Positions 23,466-35,578 are shown, numbered from the stretch's first letter. The stretch: 64,000 nucleotides of DNA from Rhinopithecus roxellana (GCF_007565055.1 NC_044566.1:94100797-94164796), one strand, 5' to 3'. Notes: generated by a model not told the origin, from the letters alone. Numbers and translations: made by a program.

Positions 23466-24719
23466 GGACTATTTGTGGACTGAAAGTACTGCTGCCCTCT
23501 CCCTTTCTGATTTCACAGGAAGCCTGAGGAATGAATGTTCATAGATAAGGACTTGCTCCTCCACATGATGCGGAAAGCTGGAGGACTTGTGTATAGACCA
23601 AGTTAGATTTTTATACACTATAAAAGCAGCAGTCACCAGTGTGTATGCTCTGAATGTCGTGGGCTTGGGAGCCAGCCAGGCCCCACCATGCTTAGGGAAA
23701 AACAGCATCCTGAAATATTCACAGTTCAAACTGATGACTTCTCAGGGTTTCAAAACATGATAGTGCATGATGGCTCCAGAGGAGCTCCACCAACAACCAC
23801 GGTCAATTTGGGTAATTCTGGTTTTCTTTTGAAAATAGAAAATTAAGAACTTCTCCCTTGGAAGTCTGTCACCAGGGGAAGAATTGAACTTGAGCATGTT
23901 GTGATAGCTTTAAAACCAAGGCTGTGTGCCAGATCTGTGCCAAGCCTCGTTCTTACAGATAATAGCAGGAACCGGCAGTCTGGTAATTAGCCTGCATCAT
24001 TTTGCTGTTAGTGTGACCTTCTTGTCACTAATCATGTCGCAGGCCAATCAGTTCCTTACCCTTGTGGGCTGTCCCCGCCTCCATGTCCCACCAGCACCTG
24101 GAAAAGCTTAGCAGGGCTGAAGAACAGTGAACAGCTGCCACCAGTGAATCATAGTTTAAAAAGAGTTGAAAATAGGCAATTATCCTCTTAACCCACAATT
24201 TAGTGGATGCAGTGGTGTGACTTCCCACAGATCCACCTCCAAGTCTCCTAAGCCCCTTTCTTCTGCCATTTCTGTCTTTGGTTTCCTCCCCAGGGTGCCT
24301 CCATCCCTGCCTCTCTTTTCCTTTTCGTCCCCTGCATCTCCTGTTCCCTTTCCCTCTCTCCCTCACCAGTTTCCATTCTCCAGCCTTTCTCCTCTGATGG
24401 TTTCTTTCTTTTCCCCATCAAAGGACACCTGTAGAAGGGAGGCATTAAGCCTGGTATTTGTATTTGAAGCAAGAGCTTTTTGCCTTGTTCTTAACTTAGG
24501 CAGCATGTGAACCACTCCCATGCTAGGGAGTGAGTCATGTGTCCTGGAATCAGTCATGTGTCCCGGAAGTGCTTCCAGCAGCTGCTAAAGACCTCTGCCC
24601 TATGAGGTCACTAGGAGTTCTTTCATTAAGTGACCTGAGTTAGGGTTTGTACAAGTTGAAAATTTTCGCAGTCCCTGATACATGGTAATCCTCCATGAGA
24701 TTTATCTTATTGTTCAATC
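23466..24719. other. First intron, unique sequence
   Basis: Pyrimidine-rich at 24240-24420. TCATGTGTCC occurs twice in 19 bp near 24535-24565. Nothing coding is supported. Confidence 0.45.
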
Positions 24720-24759
24720 AGTACCATGAGTTTTCCTGGTCATGGTACTGCATGACCAG
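24720..24759. other. Two overlapping, mutually exclusive hairpins
   Basis: AGTACCATGA pairs perfectly with TCATGGTACT across a 10-base loop. CTGGTCATG pairs perfectly with CATGACCAG across a 6-base loop. The two stems share TCATG, so only one can form at a time in a transcript. Confidence 0.6.
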
Positions 24760-25254
24760 TCTTTAACAGAAATGTTGGCTTATAAACTCTCCTTCACACA
24801 TTTACTATGGCTGAGTATTGCTAAGCACACATTGTTCAAAGGGTAGCCTAGTATAGGAGAAGAAAGAGTTCTGTTTAACAGAAGACTGCGTTCTGTCCCA
24901 GTCCAGTCCTGCTGGGTACTTGGTGGGACACTTGTAGCAATTAGCTCAACTTGGGATCCTCAGTTTCCAGCCTCAGTTGTTGAGTGGTAATTGTGATCAG
25001 TGAAAACACCTTGAAAGTTACACTTTGTCACACAAAAGCAAGATAGCAGCCACAACGTTGCATCCTTTCATTAGATACCTCCAAGATACACCTTGAGGGG
25101 AAACAGAAATTCATCTAATTAAAGTATTATTTGGTGCCCTAAATACATGAAACTGACCCATGAATATTTTTATTATCAAACATTTTAAGCAACCCAAGTT
25201 TATTCAGATAGGTGCAAAAAAATCATTAAATACATTAAGAGTTGTAAACATGTG

Positions 25255-25560
25255 GGCCGGGCGCGGTGGCTCAAGCCTGTAATCCCAGCACTTTGGGAGG
25301 CCGAGACGGGCGGATCACGAGGTCAGGAGATCGAGACCATCCTGGCTAACACGGTGAAACCCCGTCTCTACTAAAAATACAAAAACTAGCCGGGCGAGGT
25401 GGTGGGCGCCTGTAGTCCCAGCTACTCGGGAGGCTGAGGCAGGAGAATGGCGTAAACCCAGGAGGCGGAGCTTGCAGTGAGCTGAGATCTGGCCACTGCA
25501 CTCCAGTCCGGGCGACAGAGCGAGACTCCACCTCAAAAAAAAAAAAAAAAAAAAAAAAAA
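25255..25560 (+). mobile_element. AluY-type element
   Basis: A full-length element with the Old World monkey-like haplotype, flanked by AAGAGTTGTAAACATGT (from about 25238 and about 25559). A long A tail precedes the right duplication. Confidence 0.95.
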
Positions 25561-25689
25561 AGAGTTGTAAACATGTATGTATCTTATATGTCCAGAGACA
25601 AGAAACACATCAGTAATTGAACATGGAAAATTAATATAAAGAATTACTAAATTGGTGAAAGGGAATTAACTCTATTAGGGGGTAAAGAT

Positions 25690-25905
25690 AACTCTAAATC
25701 AGGCTGTGCCCTTGGGCAAAATCTGGCTGCTGCCGTTTTTATAAATAAAGTTTTATTGTAATACTGCCATGCCCATGTGTGTACTTATTGTCTGTGACTG
25801 CTTTTGTGCCGCAATGGCAGAGTTTACCAGTTGTGACAGAAACTGTAAGGCTGGCAAAGTCCTTTACAGAAAGAGTTTCCAACTCCTGCTGTAAGGATAC
25901 AAGAA
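25690..25905 (-). mobile_element. hAT-Charlie-type nonautonomous relic
   Basis: GGGCAAAATCTGGCTGCTGC, ATAAATAAAGTTTTATTGTA, GTCTGTGACTGCTTTTGTGC and CTTTACAGAAAGAGTTTCC match an abundant element whose other strand begins with a CAGGGGTCAGCAAACT-like end. A second copy lies at 57185-57422 in the same orientation. Confidence 0.7.
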
Positions 25906-27473
25906 GAGTAAATGCGGGAACAGAGATCCCCAAGGAAGGAACAAACTGGGAAGAGCCTCTCACCACTACCCAAGGCAGAGATTCAGGCCTCGCTGAAGAG
26001 TGTGGTTGTGGCCCAGGGTTGGTGGCTGGTGGCTAAGGTTGCTCAGGTGCTGTGGGCTGGAGCTGGTGGGCAGGGAGCCACCCACTGGGGGGAAGCTGCT
26101 GAAGGGGTGGCAGCAGGACTCTTTAGACGGCTGCCCACAGGGATGCCAGTCCAGCTTCTTGGAGGGCATGCCCTTTGTAGAAAGCCACCTGACTGCCCTG
26201 CTGTAGGAACAAAGTCAAACAAAACCCCAAACCTAATAGCATTGGCAGCTGGGAACAGCCCATTCTCAGCAGTGTCCCTCCACGCCCCTCCCTGTCCAGG
26301 ACTCAGAGTGCACCTCTGCCTTCTGACAGTCTGAAGAGTCATGGGCCTTACCTGGGGGGAGTGGAGCCAAAGGCCCTGTGCAAAGGGGGCTGCACCCAGC
26401 TGTGCCTGTGCCTGGGCAGGCAGCTGGGGCTGTCATGAAAGAGTACCCCTGGCCCGTGGTTATGGGGTAGCCACCATGTAAGCCAGGGAGAACATGGTGT
26501 CTTCCCAGTCTGCAATATTGGTCCATCTGACCTCTTTGTAATGGAATTTTAGAAAGTTATGTGCATATTTGGGTTTTATTAGGAATATGGTTACGGTTCC
26601 TAGGGAAAATGTTATTAATCATGACATCCATTCATTTTGCCAACAAGCATTTATTGACTGGTTACTCTGTGCAGTGTGACAAAAGAGTGAATCTTTTTTT
26701 TTAATTAAAATAGTTTGAAAAATATTTTCTGGGCAATTCTTATTTAAAAATAATTTGTATAAAGTTCTTTTCCCTTTTTTGAATGTAAAAACAGTTTACC
26801 GTTACCAGCATTTTACTATATAGCTTTAATTTTTTGGACTTTGCATATTTTTAGTCTCTGTCCACATAACACGTATTTTACTTAATTATAATAATTGCGT
26901 ACTCATTTGGGCATTGCTTTTTTTCTTAGCATGTCAAAACATCTTTGTAGAATCTCGTTAAATCAAGTAATTGGAGTTAAATATGAGCATGTATCTGTAT
27001 AATAGGTAAAGCAAGTTGACTGCTACTTCAGACAACTCCAGAATCTCGGCAGCTGAACACAGTAGGTGTTTCAGTTCTTGCTCCTGGGGCATTTCAGTGC
27101 CTGTTTGAGCAGGCGGTCTTCTGCAAGGGGATTCAGGACCCAGACTCTTTCCATCTTAGGCTCCATCCTTTCCTCAGGCCACCCAGTACAGTGTTGGATC
27201 CTGTGTGCGTGGCTGCAGAGGGAAGGGGGAGGGGCCACATGGAAGGCTTTTGTGGGCCCAGATGAGGCAGTGGCCCCATCTTTTCTACTCGAATAAAATT
27301 GGTTAGAAGACAGTCACGTGGGCACACCAAACCATGAGGAGTCTGGGAAATGTGGTTCACCTGTATTGGAAAGGAGACAGGTTTTGGAAACAAATAGCAA
27401 GCCTCAGTCACAATTGCCAATTTAGATGCCACATACCAAATATCTTTAATATACTTCTTATATACAAATTGCC
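25906..27473. other. First intron, unique sequence
   Basis: The GC-richer 25960-26480 part carries overlapping open frames on both strands without recognisable products. 26610-26670 has a short ancient L2/MIR-like piece (CAACAAGCATTTATTGACTG). Confidence 0.45.
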
Positions 27474-27776
27474 TTTTTTTTTTTTTTTTTTTTTGAGACA
27501 GAGTCTCGCTCTGCGGCCCAGGCTGGAATGCAGTGGCCGGATCTCAGCTCACTGCAAGCTCCGCCTCCCGGGTTCACGCCATTCTTCTGCCTCAGCCTCC
27601 CGAGTAGCTGGGACTACAGGCGCCCGCCACCTCACCCGGCTAATTTTTTGTGTTTTTTAGTAGAGACGGGGTTTCACCGTGTTAGCCAGGATGGTCTCGA
27701 TCTCCTGACCTCGTGATCCGCCTGTCTCAGCCTCCCAAAGTGCTGGGATTACAGGCTTGAGCCACCACGCCCCGCC
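27474..27776 (-). mobile_element. AluY-type element, antisense
   Basis: A full antisense Alu with the young haplotype (GCCTCCCGGGTTCACGCC, ACAGGCGCCCGCCACCTCAC). Confidence 0.93.
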
Positions 27777-27880
27777 TGTCATTTTTAATACATAAAGCAT
27801 TTATTGAGATTGTGTATATCAGATGATTATAGTTTCAGAAATAATCTTCTAGTAACTGTTGATATAATGGACTTAGTTCC

Positions 27881-28170
27881 TTTTTTTTGAGATGGAGTCT
27901 TGCTCTGTCACCCAGGCTGGAGCGCAGTGGCGTGATCTCAGCTCACAGCAACCTCTGCCTCCCCAGTTCAAGCAATTCTCGTGCCTTGGCCTCCCGAGTA
28001 GCTGGAATTACAAGCATGTGCCACCACGCATGGCTAATTTTTATACTTTTTGTAGTGAAAGGGTTTCACCATGTTGGCCAGGCTGGTCTCTAACTCCTAA
28101 CCTCAGGTGATCCACCCATCTTGGCCTCCCAAAGTGTTGGGATTACAGACGTGAGCCACTGCGCCCGCCC
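27881..28170 (-). mobile_element. AluS-type element, antisense
   Basis: A full antisense Alu flanked by TGGACTTAGTT at 27868-27878 and 28171-28181. Confidence 0.93.
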
Positions 28171-28181
28171 TGGACTTAGTT

Positions 28182-29084
28182 ACTTCTGATAACATCTTCT
28201 ATATGCCTATTTTAGCATTTGGCATACTATAATATAGTTAGTTGAATATGTATCTTTATCCCTGACCTAGCCCAGTCAATGCCTCATATGTGGAAAGTGA
28301 GCCATAAACAAGGTGGCAGTGACTGGCGATAGATAAAGGGATTTTAACCAAGAGATCTAACTTTGGAAATAGCTAGAAAAGCCATATTCTCTTCTTCCCT
28401 ACTTACTCGTTAACCTCTTTCTCATGCTCAGTGCATGCTAGGGATGGACGTCCCCATCCCCTAGGATTCGCCCATGAGCCCCGGTTTAAGTAGTACCTGT
28501 CCGCCTGGCTCTGACCCAGCTGCTTGCCTGGTTTGGGCTCAGCTCATTATCTTTCTACCTTTGGGTATTACATATTAAGTATAAGTATCTGGGGATAGGG
28601 AGGGATATTTTGAGACTCAGAGAAGGGTGTCTTGGAGCCTTGTCTGAAATAATGAGTCCTGTGCATACGTTTAGGCCCTGGGCCAAGAAGGGATGGTATT
28701 GTGGCTGGAGCCATTCTGGGCATCTGACCTTGACTGCCAGGCCGTGGCTGGACACCTAATCAAGGCAGCTCTGGCAGACTCTAAGGCTTGGAAGGGGACA
28801 TATCTAGTCAGCGATGACCCAAGAAATGACTGGAAGCTTCACCAGAATGCAGAGCTTCCTTTGTGCTTAAATAACTGAACAAGCATCACTCTGTGTAGCA
28901 GGACACTATCCGGCATTTTTTTGTCCCTTTGGAAACAACTCTTATTTCTGTTTCTTTCTGTTAGCAAAACTAGCATACTCTAATTGTAGAAAATACAAAG
29001 CATAGAGTAGAGCATATTAAGTTATTTATCTTAAGAAATGGCATTTGTTTATGAGAATGTCTTGCTTATCTTTTCACCTTCCAG
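28182..29084. other. First intron, 3' end before the shared DOCK9 exon
   Basis: Unique sequence ending in the pyrimidine tract and acceptor CTTTTCACCTTCCAG. Confidence 0.6.
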
Positions 29085-29201
29085 GCAAAGCCAAAGCTAA
29101 TTGAGCCACTCGACTATGAAAATGTCATCGTCCAGAAGAAGACTCAGATCCTGAACGACTGTTTACGGGAGATGCTGCTCTTCCCTTATGATGACTTTCA
29201 G
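29085..29201 (+). CDS. DOCK9: DOCK9 exon, start of DOCK C/D N-terminal domain (39 aa)
   Basis: This 117-nt, phase 0-0 exon encodes 39 residues from AKPKLIEPLDYENVIVQKKT to the end LLFPYDDFQ. It is the first exon shared by DOCK9 isoforms and matches the conserved N-terminal region of DOCK-C/D proteins, with the LIEPLDYE and LREMLLFPYDDF motifs. The acceptor is TTCACCTTCCAG and the donor is CAG|GTAAGT, a full consensus. The exon length is a multiple of three, so skipping would keep frame but remove the start of the domain. It sits between introns of about 23 and 26 kb. An antisense Alu begins only about 100 bp after the donor. Related paralogues DOCK10 and DOCK11 have similar motifs, but the combination with the MQADK exon and downstream exons points to DOCK9. 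Confidence 0.96.
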
Positions 29202-29300
29202 GTAAGTAACGTTATGTTTCTATCCATAGAACCATGTGTTTGATGTTAACAAACAGTATTTTTCTATGTATTGATTTATTATTTGGTTAGTTAATTATGA

Positions 29301-29595
29301 TTTTTTTTTTTTTAAGACACAGTCTTGCTCTGTCACCCAGGCTTGAGTGCAGTGGTGCCATCTCGGCTCACTGCAACCTCCGCCTCCTGGGTTCAAGCAA
29401 TTCTCCTGCCTCAGCCTCTCAAGTAACTGGGATTACAGGCATGTGCCACCATGCCCGGCTAATTTTTGTATTTTTAGTAGAGACAGGGTTTTGCCATGGT
29501 GGCCAGGCTCATCCCGAACTCCTGGCCTTAAGTGATCTATCTGCCTTGGCCTCTCCAAGTGCTGGGATTACAGGCACGAGCCACCATGCCCGGCC
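29301..29595 (-). mobile_element. AluS-type element, antisense
   Basis: A full antisense Alu starting 100 bp after the donor of the DOCK9 exon at 29085-29201. Partly conserved TTATGATTTT and TGTGATTTTT flank it. Confidence 0.92.
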
Positions 29596-29731
29596 TAACT
29601 GTGATTTTTAAAAGATGAAAATAAGATGTTATTTAAGAAAGAAAAGTTATTTTATATTCTTCCAAGCATCCTTCATGAGTTGATAATTTTTAATGGTATT
29701 AGTTTTGCATATTAATTATAAGTATGCAAAA

Positions 29732-29732
<1 letters not shown>

Positions 29733-29773
<41 letters not shown>
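29733..29773. repeat. (TG)n microsatellite, about 20 units
   Basis: An uninterrupted TG run of about 41 bp. It is likely polymorphic. Confidence 0.97.
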
Positions 29774-29774
<1 letters not shown>

Positions 29775-32098
29775 TTGAATAAAAGTGCTATACTCTGGGC
29801 TGATTTAGTGGGCACAAGTGCCCTTGTGTCTTTTGAGACTTGTTTTGATTTAGATTTGTTGGCCAAGTACCTTAGAATCTTAATGATGGGCTTTGCTGGG
29901 CAGCAGTGGGAGATTTTGTCATGTATTTTTTTAGGATGGCACTTTGGGAGCCTGCCTTCAGAGACCCTGCACTGTGTGTGGACTCCCAGCAAAGGGTTCA
30001 AGGTTAACCAGGAACGTCCTGAAGTTTACCTCTCTAGTGTAATGTGGGTGCTATTCCTTGGAAGAAATGTGGAGGACTCAGCACAGCTCCTGCTGTGTGC
30101 TGCTCTTTCAGGCTATGGCCTGTGGTTAAGAGACTAACAAGAAGCTGTGAGGCTGCTGAGGAGTGAGAAGGACATTCTTCCTCCAGGAAGCCCAGTGGTG
30201 TTAAATGCCTTGCAGCGAGTCACCTTGGTCCATTTGGAGGTTCTGGTTACTTTCCTTGCTCTCCTGGGACCTAATCCTGGCACTTCTTTCTTCTCTCCTT
30301 TGATGCTCTTAGTTGGATGCTTCTCTACCTGATGCTGTTACCATTTAAGCCGTGTCTTTTGTGAACTGAGCTGCCTTATACTGTTTTAAGCTTCACTGAT
30401 TCTTTGTTGTTTGATTCCAAAAGTGTTATATACATGTACAAAAAGGTAAATGAGAGGGAAAATTGAAATAATTGACATGAAAAGCCTCCCCACACCTTTC
30501 TAATCCCACCCCACAGAACATAACTTACTGTATACAGCTCTGTGCATACTTCATTGTCTTTAGAAACTTCCATGCTAATAGCAATTGTTAAATTATGATC
30601 CTTGAAGTTTTTTCCCCTACCAAATTTGAGAGACTCCAGCTTACAACAGAGGTGAGAATTTTCACAAATGTTCACTCTTTCTAACTTGTTAGGGATACAT
30701 GGGCCCCAAAATGATTATTGTTTAGCTCTGTCCTGCAGAAAAGGAATGCCCATGGGAATGAAATTGACCATTCATGTGGTGTTGCTGCCAAAGTAACTGG
30801 TAAATGGGTTGAGGTCATGCCAAAAAATACCATGCTTTGCATTCTTCATTATGTGACTAAACCGCACAGGAACCGACAAATAAATGGGAACCTCTGAATG
30901 ATGGCTTTTGCCTATGATTTGGCAACAAATGAAAAGCAAAATCAAATGATTATAAATTATACTCCATGTTGACAAGATTTTCCTGTAGTGTTGTCTGAGG
31001 AAGCTAAAGGTTATCTCAAATTTCTCCCAACATGAAGTATGTGTTCTTCTTGGTATTAATTAGAGTAACAACTATTTTGAGTTTGCAACCTAGAATGAAA
31101 AATTGTCTTTGTATGACTGAGATAAAACTGCTTAAGAAACAAACCAAGGAAACAAGATACAGTTACTTGAGTATCATCTTATCCCAAGGGAACAGGATAC
31201 CTGGATGTTTAAGGAGTTGCAGAATCAGACAGTTCAAACTTTGAGAAAACGACTGTGTCCCCTTTGCTTTTAACTACTCTGGTGATACCAGATGCAGCTA
31301 TTCTAGGAAAGGCAAAGAACTCACTAGCATTTTGTGGGCTAAGGAGATGAGCAAATATTATTTTCTGTTTGGGGGGAAGTTTTCCTAGAGATTTAGGAGC
31401 TTGAATTTGAGCTTTGATTCTCATCACAGGAATTGTGATGGGCCCCAGTGAAGTTTGGGTACATTTGTTTTCCTGTAGACTCCCGCTTTCTCACCAGGTA
31501 AGGCCGTGTACTCTGTACTTTATAGTTAAATTGTCTCAGTGATGTTATTAACTGTCTAATTAGCTGGATGAGTGAAAGGTCTTAGCAGTGCCACAGATTC
31601 CTCCTCCCTCTGTTTTCTTAGGCAGAATAAGAGCAGAATTATTGTATTATTAGAGGCAGAGGGAACAAATTAGATCGGGAAAAGTGTTTTATTTCATATG
31701 GAAAAGTAATACCAAGTTGGTTAGGAAATGGCAGCAGCAAAACGCATGCTGAGGGGTGATTTACTGCACTTAAATAATTAAGCAATATAAGTTAACTATT
31801 AAAATAATAGAACTTGGTGTACATTTCTGCCAAATAAATTTGAAATGACAGTTTACTAAAATATAAGCATGGATAGTGGTGACGCTCGTGTACATTTTTC
31901 AAGCAGGCACATGTTGATCTTGAGCCTTTACTGGTCCAATCCTAAAGGCATCTACATATTCTGTGAAAATGAGTTGTGTCAAGAAAAGATTTGCAGGTTG
32001 CATGTAGTTGCCTGAGGATGACTGAAGAGCATTTGCTACAACAACAGCAAAGAAGAGAGACATGAAGTAAAAGTGAATTTTTAAAAATCAAAAGAATA
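29774..32098. other. Second intron, unique sequence
   Basis: No exon, RNA gene or clear repeat seen after the TG run. Confidence 0.45.
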
Positions 32099-32399
32099 GG
32101 CCAGGCACAGTGGCTCACGCCTGTAATCCCAGCGCTTTGGAAGGCTGAGGCGGGCAGATCACGAGGTCAGAAGTTCGAGACCAGCCTGGCCAATATGATG
32201 AAACCCCATCTCTACTAAAAAGTACAAAAATTAACCGGGCATGGTGGTGCATGCCTGTAATCCCAGCTGCTCGGGAGGCTGAGGCAGAAGAATCACTTGA
32301 AACCGGGAGGCGGAGGTTGCAGTGAGCCAAGATCGTGTCACTGCACTCCAGCCTGCGTGACAGAGCGAGACTCCATCTCAAAACAAACAAACTAACTAA
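32099..32399 (+). mobile_element. AluS-type element
   Basis: A full dimer flanked by AAAATCAAAAGAATAG and AAAATCAAAATAATAG, an imperfect duplication. The tail is AAACAAACAAACTAACT. Confidence 0.93.
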
Positions 32400-32445
32400 A
32401 AAAATCAAAATAATAGTTCCCAGTCACCAGGATATTGATGAAGTA

Positions 32446-32741
32446 GGCCAGGCACGGTGGCTCATGCCTGTAATCCCAGCACGTTGGGAGTCGAGGCGGG
32501 TGGATCACCTGAGGTCAGGTGTTGGAGACCAGCCTGGCCAACATGGCAAAACCCCATCTCTACTAAAAATACAAAAATTAGCCAGGCGTGGTGACGGGCG
32601 CCTATAATTCCAGCTACTTGGGAGGCTGAGGCAAGATAATCGCTTGAACCTGGGAGGTGGAGGTTGCAGTGAGCAAAGATCGTGCCATTGCACTCCAGCC
32701 TGGGCGACAAGAGGAAAACTCCATCTCAAAAAAAAAAAAAA
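32446..32741 (+). mobile_element. AluS-type element
   Basis: A full dimer 46 bp after the previous Alu and in the same orientation. GGATATTGATGAAGTA and GGAATATTAATGAAGTA flank it. Confidence 0.93.
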
Positions 32742-32758
32742 GGGAATATTAATGAAGT

Positions 32759-34050
32759 AAAGTATATGTGATCACCGTGGCCAGGGACAGGAACACCAAG
32801 GGGCCTGCAGCCGTCGCTAGCTGATGGCCCTTCTTTTTGCAGAATCAGATCCTGTTGCTTGGGGGATCTCTGCCATCTCTGCTTTGGCTTCATGGTTCTC
32901 CTTGCCAGCAGGATCTTCTCTTCTAGATCTTTCCTACCCTTTAGAGACCACTTGAAATCCCGTATTGTCTGAAGCTGTTTAAGTCCACAGAAACTTTACC
33001 CTACTCTCTCAGTTCCTTTCCTAGTGCCTGTCTGCACTGTGCACATAAACACTTGAGTATGCGGTCTTGACCCTTCACAACCTGCTTCTTAGGCTTCTTG
33101 TGTGCTGCAGGTGTCCCCCCACCCCATGCTGTGGTCCTGAGAAGGGCTGGCTTTGAGCCTCTGTCCTCCCACCCACCTGCCCACCTCCACATGCACAAAA
33201 TGCCTTCCTTGCTAGGTGCTAGGGTTGAATACCCATTGCTTACCTTACTAATTAGTAAAATTTTTACAAGAATTAGGTTGTTTTTCTTTGATTCATCAAG
33301 TAAATATTAATACTGTTTGGAACATGTGGCAGTCCCAGTGACTAGATTTGTGAAAGTCACTATGATTTTTGTGACTCGGTTTGGTTTGGCAGAAGTAGGT
33401 AATTTCTGAAATTAAAAAGTGCGGGTAAAACAGGGACAGGAGAGTATTTTTTTTCCAGTGAGTAATAAACCTTTATTTTTCTTATTGTTTTGTCATCTTA
33501 CCCAGTTTATTTGGCATAAATCTGAGAACTTACTTTTTCCATGAGCAAAGTTAGAGGTAAACTTTAACAAGCAGTTAGACAGAGGTAATGACCTTTAGAT
33601 TAAAAGGCTTTAGGTCAAGCTGTATAAGTTGACTTGTCGCTTAAGACATGATGAGCCTCTGTTTAACTGAAAGTCAAGCCCAGGACGCCTGCCTTTTCCA
33701 TCAAAGACATGGGATTTGGATGGCAGTTGACTATTGATTTCCAGTGACGATTCTCCTTCAAGTGGAAGTATTTTTACCTGATGGTCCTGTTGGTGGGGAC
33801 ATTGTTAACCCTGTGATTAACCCACTGAATCTTCATCTGACTTTTAAGCTCCTTGTATCCTGACTTGTTACACAGCTTACTAATGCTTGTGCAACTATGT
33901 AAAGTGATAGAATATGAGAAAGGTAGTGATTAGTAAGAATGTTGGAAGAAATTTATGCTACCATTCATATTTCATAAAAATTAGACTTTAGTGTCTGGTG
34001 TAAACAAACAGAGGATAGAGCTTGTATGGAAGGATAAAAAGAGCATATTG
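32759..34050. other. Second intron, unique sequence
   Basis: No supported feature between the paired Alus and the Alu that hosts the RPL7L1 retrocopy. Confidence 0.45.
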
Positions 34051-34198
34051 GGCCGGGTTCGTTGGCTGTAACGTGCCTGTAACCGCAGCACTTTGGGTGA
34101 CCAAGGTGGGAGGATTGCTTGAGCCTAGGAGTTCAAAACCACCCTGGACAGCACAGCAAGACCTTGTCTCTACGAAAAATAAATTTAAAAAATATTAG
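34051..34198 (+). mobile_element. Alu left arm, interrupted by the RPL7L1 retrocopy
   Basis: The left monomer starts GGCCGGGTTCGTTGGCTG and runs to TCTCTACGAAAAATAAATTT. Its right monomer resumes at about 35421 after the pseudogene. The Alu is therefore older than the retrocopy. Its divergence suggests an old (J or early S) member. Confidence 0.85.
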
Positions 34199-35423
34199 AT
34201 ACTGGAAAGATGGCAGAGCAAGAGCAAAGAAAAATCCCTTTGGTTCCAGAAAATCTGAAAAAGAGGAAGGCTTATCAAGCCCTGAAAGCCACTCAGGTAA
34301 AGCAGGTACTTTTAGCAAAGAAGGAGCAGAAGAAAGGAAAAGGTTCATGTTTAAGTGACTGGAATCATTCCTACATGATTCCCGGTGGCAGAAATGCAAC
34401 AAGGTGCATCTCGGACAACTAGAAGTGAAACCTCATGCCTTGGAATTGCCAGATAAACATTCCTTGGCCTTTGATTTACGCATCCAAAGAATTCATGGTG
34501 TGACTTTACTGGTGCAGAGAACCATTACAAGACTTTGCCTGAAGAAAATTTTCGGTTGTATCTTTGTAAAAGTCATCCCCCCAGAGCCTAAAAACGCTGC
34601 TTATAGTAGAACCTTATGTGACCTGGGGATTTCCAATCGAAGTCTGTCCAAGAACTCATTTTGAAACATGGACAAGCCAAGGTTGAGAATGAGACCATCC
34701 CTCTGACAGACAACACAATGATTGAGGAGCACCTTGGGGAGTTTGCTGTCATTTGCCTGGGAGACCTCACTTATGAAATTGCCTTCCCAGGGAAGTATTT
34801 CCAGGAGATCTCATGGGTCTTGTGCCCTTCCCACTTCTCGGTGGTCCATCATGCTACCAAGAATAGAGTGGGCTTCCTCAAGGAGATGGGCTCACCTGGT
34901 TATTGGGATGAACACATCAATCAGCTCATCCACCAGCTGAACCCGATCCAGAATATCTGAAAGCACAGTGTAGTGGAAGCATGTGTTTTGGGTTTTTTTG
35001 GAATTATTACCAAGTATCTTCAGAAAAGATTATTTCCTGCTTAATCTTCAAAAACTGGAAAGGAAGGGTCAAAGAAAAGACAGTCGCTTATGTTCGTGGC
35101 AGGCACCTCTCATCACCGTCCAGTTCCAAGGAAAAATTCCAGCGTTTTTCACATTGGCTGCTGCCTCATCTGAAATCAGCATTTGCCATGGAGGAATAGA
35201 GGAGGGAGTTTTGCTTAGTTGCATCTTCTGTCTTGGGGTTTAATACTGTGAATGAGTAACTGAAGCTTATGTACGAGGTTCCCTAAGACTCCTGTAATAG
35301 TGGACCAAGCCCAGGGGCATAATTGAGTCTGGAGGTTCCTGGGGCCTTGTTTTGAAGACTTGAAATACATAGGAAGGAAGGCACAAAAATAAATACTCAG
35401 TTGTCTCTGAAAAAAAAAAAAAA
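34199..35423 (+). pseudogene. RPL7L1P: RPL7L1 processed pseudogene
   Basis: This is an intronless, poly(A)-tailed retrocopy of the mRNA for ribosomal protein L7-like 1, a nucleolar protein of the uL30 family. The ATG at 34210 opens MAEQEQRKIPLVPEN, the RPL7L1 N-terminus. The frame then moves: frame 1 to about 34341, frame 3 to about 34575, frame 1 over 34588-34636, and frame 2 from 34640 to a stop after 34960. There is also a premature TGA at 34356 where the parent has Arg. Similarity resumes after each break (for example HALELPDKHSLAF, IVEPYVTWGFP, NRVGFLKEMG). A presumed 3' UTR follows, then AATAAA at 35388-35393 and a pure A tail at 35410-35423. Near-duplicate AAAAAATATTAG and AAAAAAATTAG flank it and the left junction is TTT|AAAA, typical of L1-driven insertion. 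It landed between the two arms of an Alu. A functional protein is not possible from this copy. Confidence 0.9.
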
Positions 35424-35578
35424 TTAGCTGGGCATGGTGACGCACACCTGTGGTCCCAACTACTCAGGAGGCTGAGGTGGGAGGATCACTTGAGCCTAAC
35501 AGGTTGAGGCTGCAGTGAGCCATGATTGTGCTGCTGCGGTCTGGCCTGGGTGACAGAGTGAGACCTTGTCTCAAAAGC
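35424..35578 (+). mobile_element. Alu right arm, downstream of the RPL7L1 retrocopy
   Basis: The segment starts TTAGCTGGGCATGGTGACGC and ends with GAGACCTTGTCTCAAAAG. It is the second half of the element that begins at 34051. Confidence 0.85.

Noticed and set aside
29724..30137. 137-codon frame beginning with a Cys-Val repeat
   Set aside because: Its start is simply the translated TG microsatellite and the remainder has no known similarity.
34210..34960. RPL7L1-like frames as a functional ribosomal-protein-like gene
   Set aside because: Several frameshifts and a TGA at 34356 break the reading frame, and the A tail and flanking duplication show a processed retrocopy.
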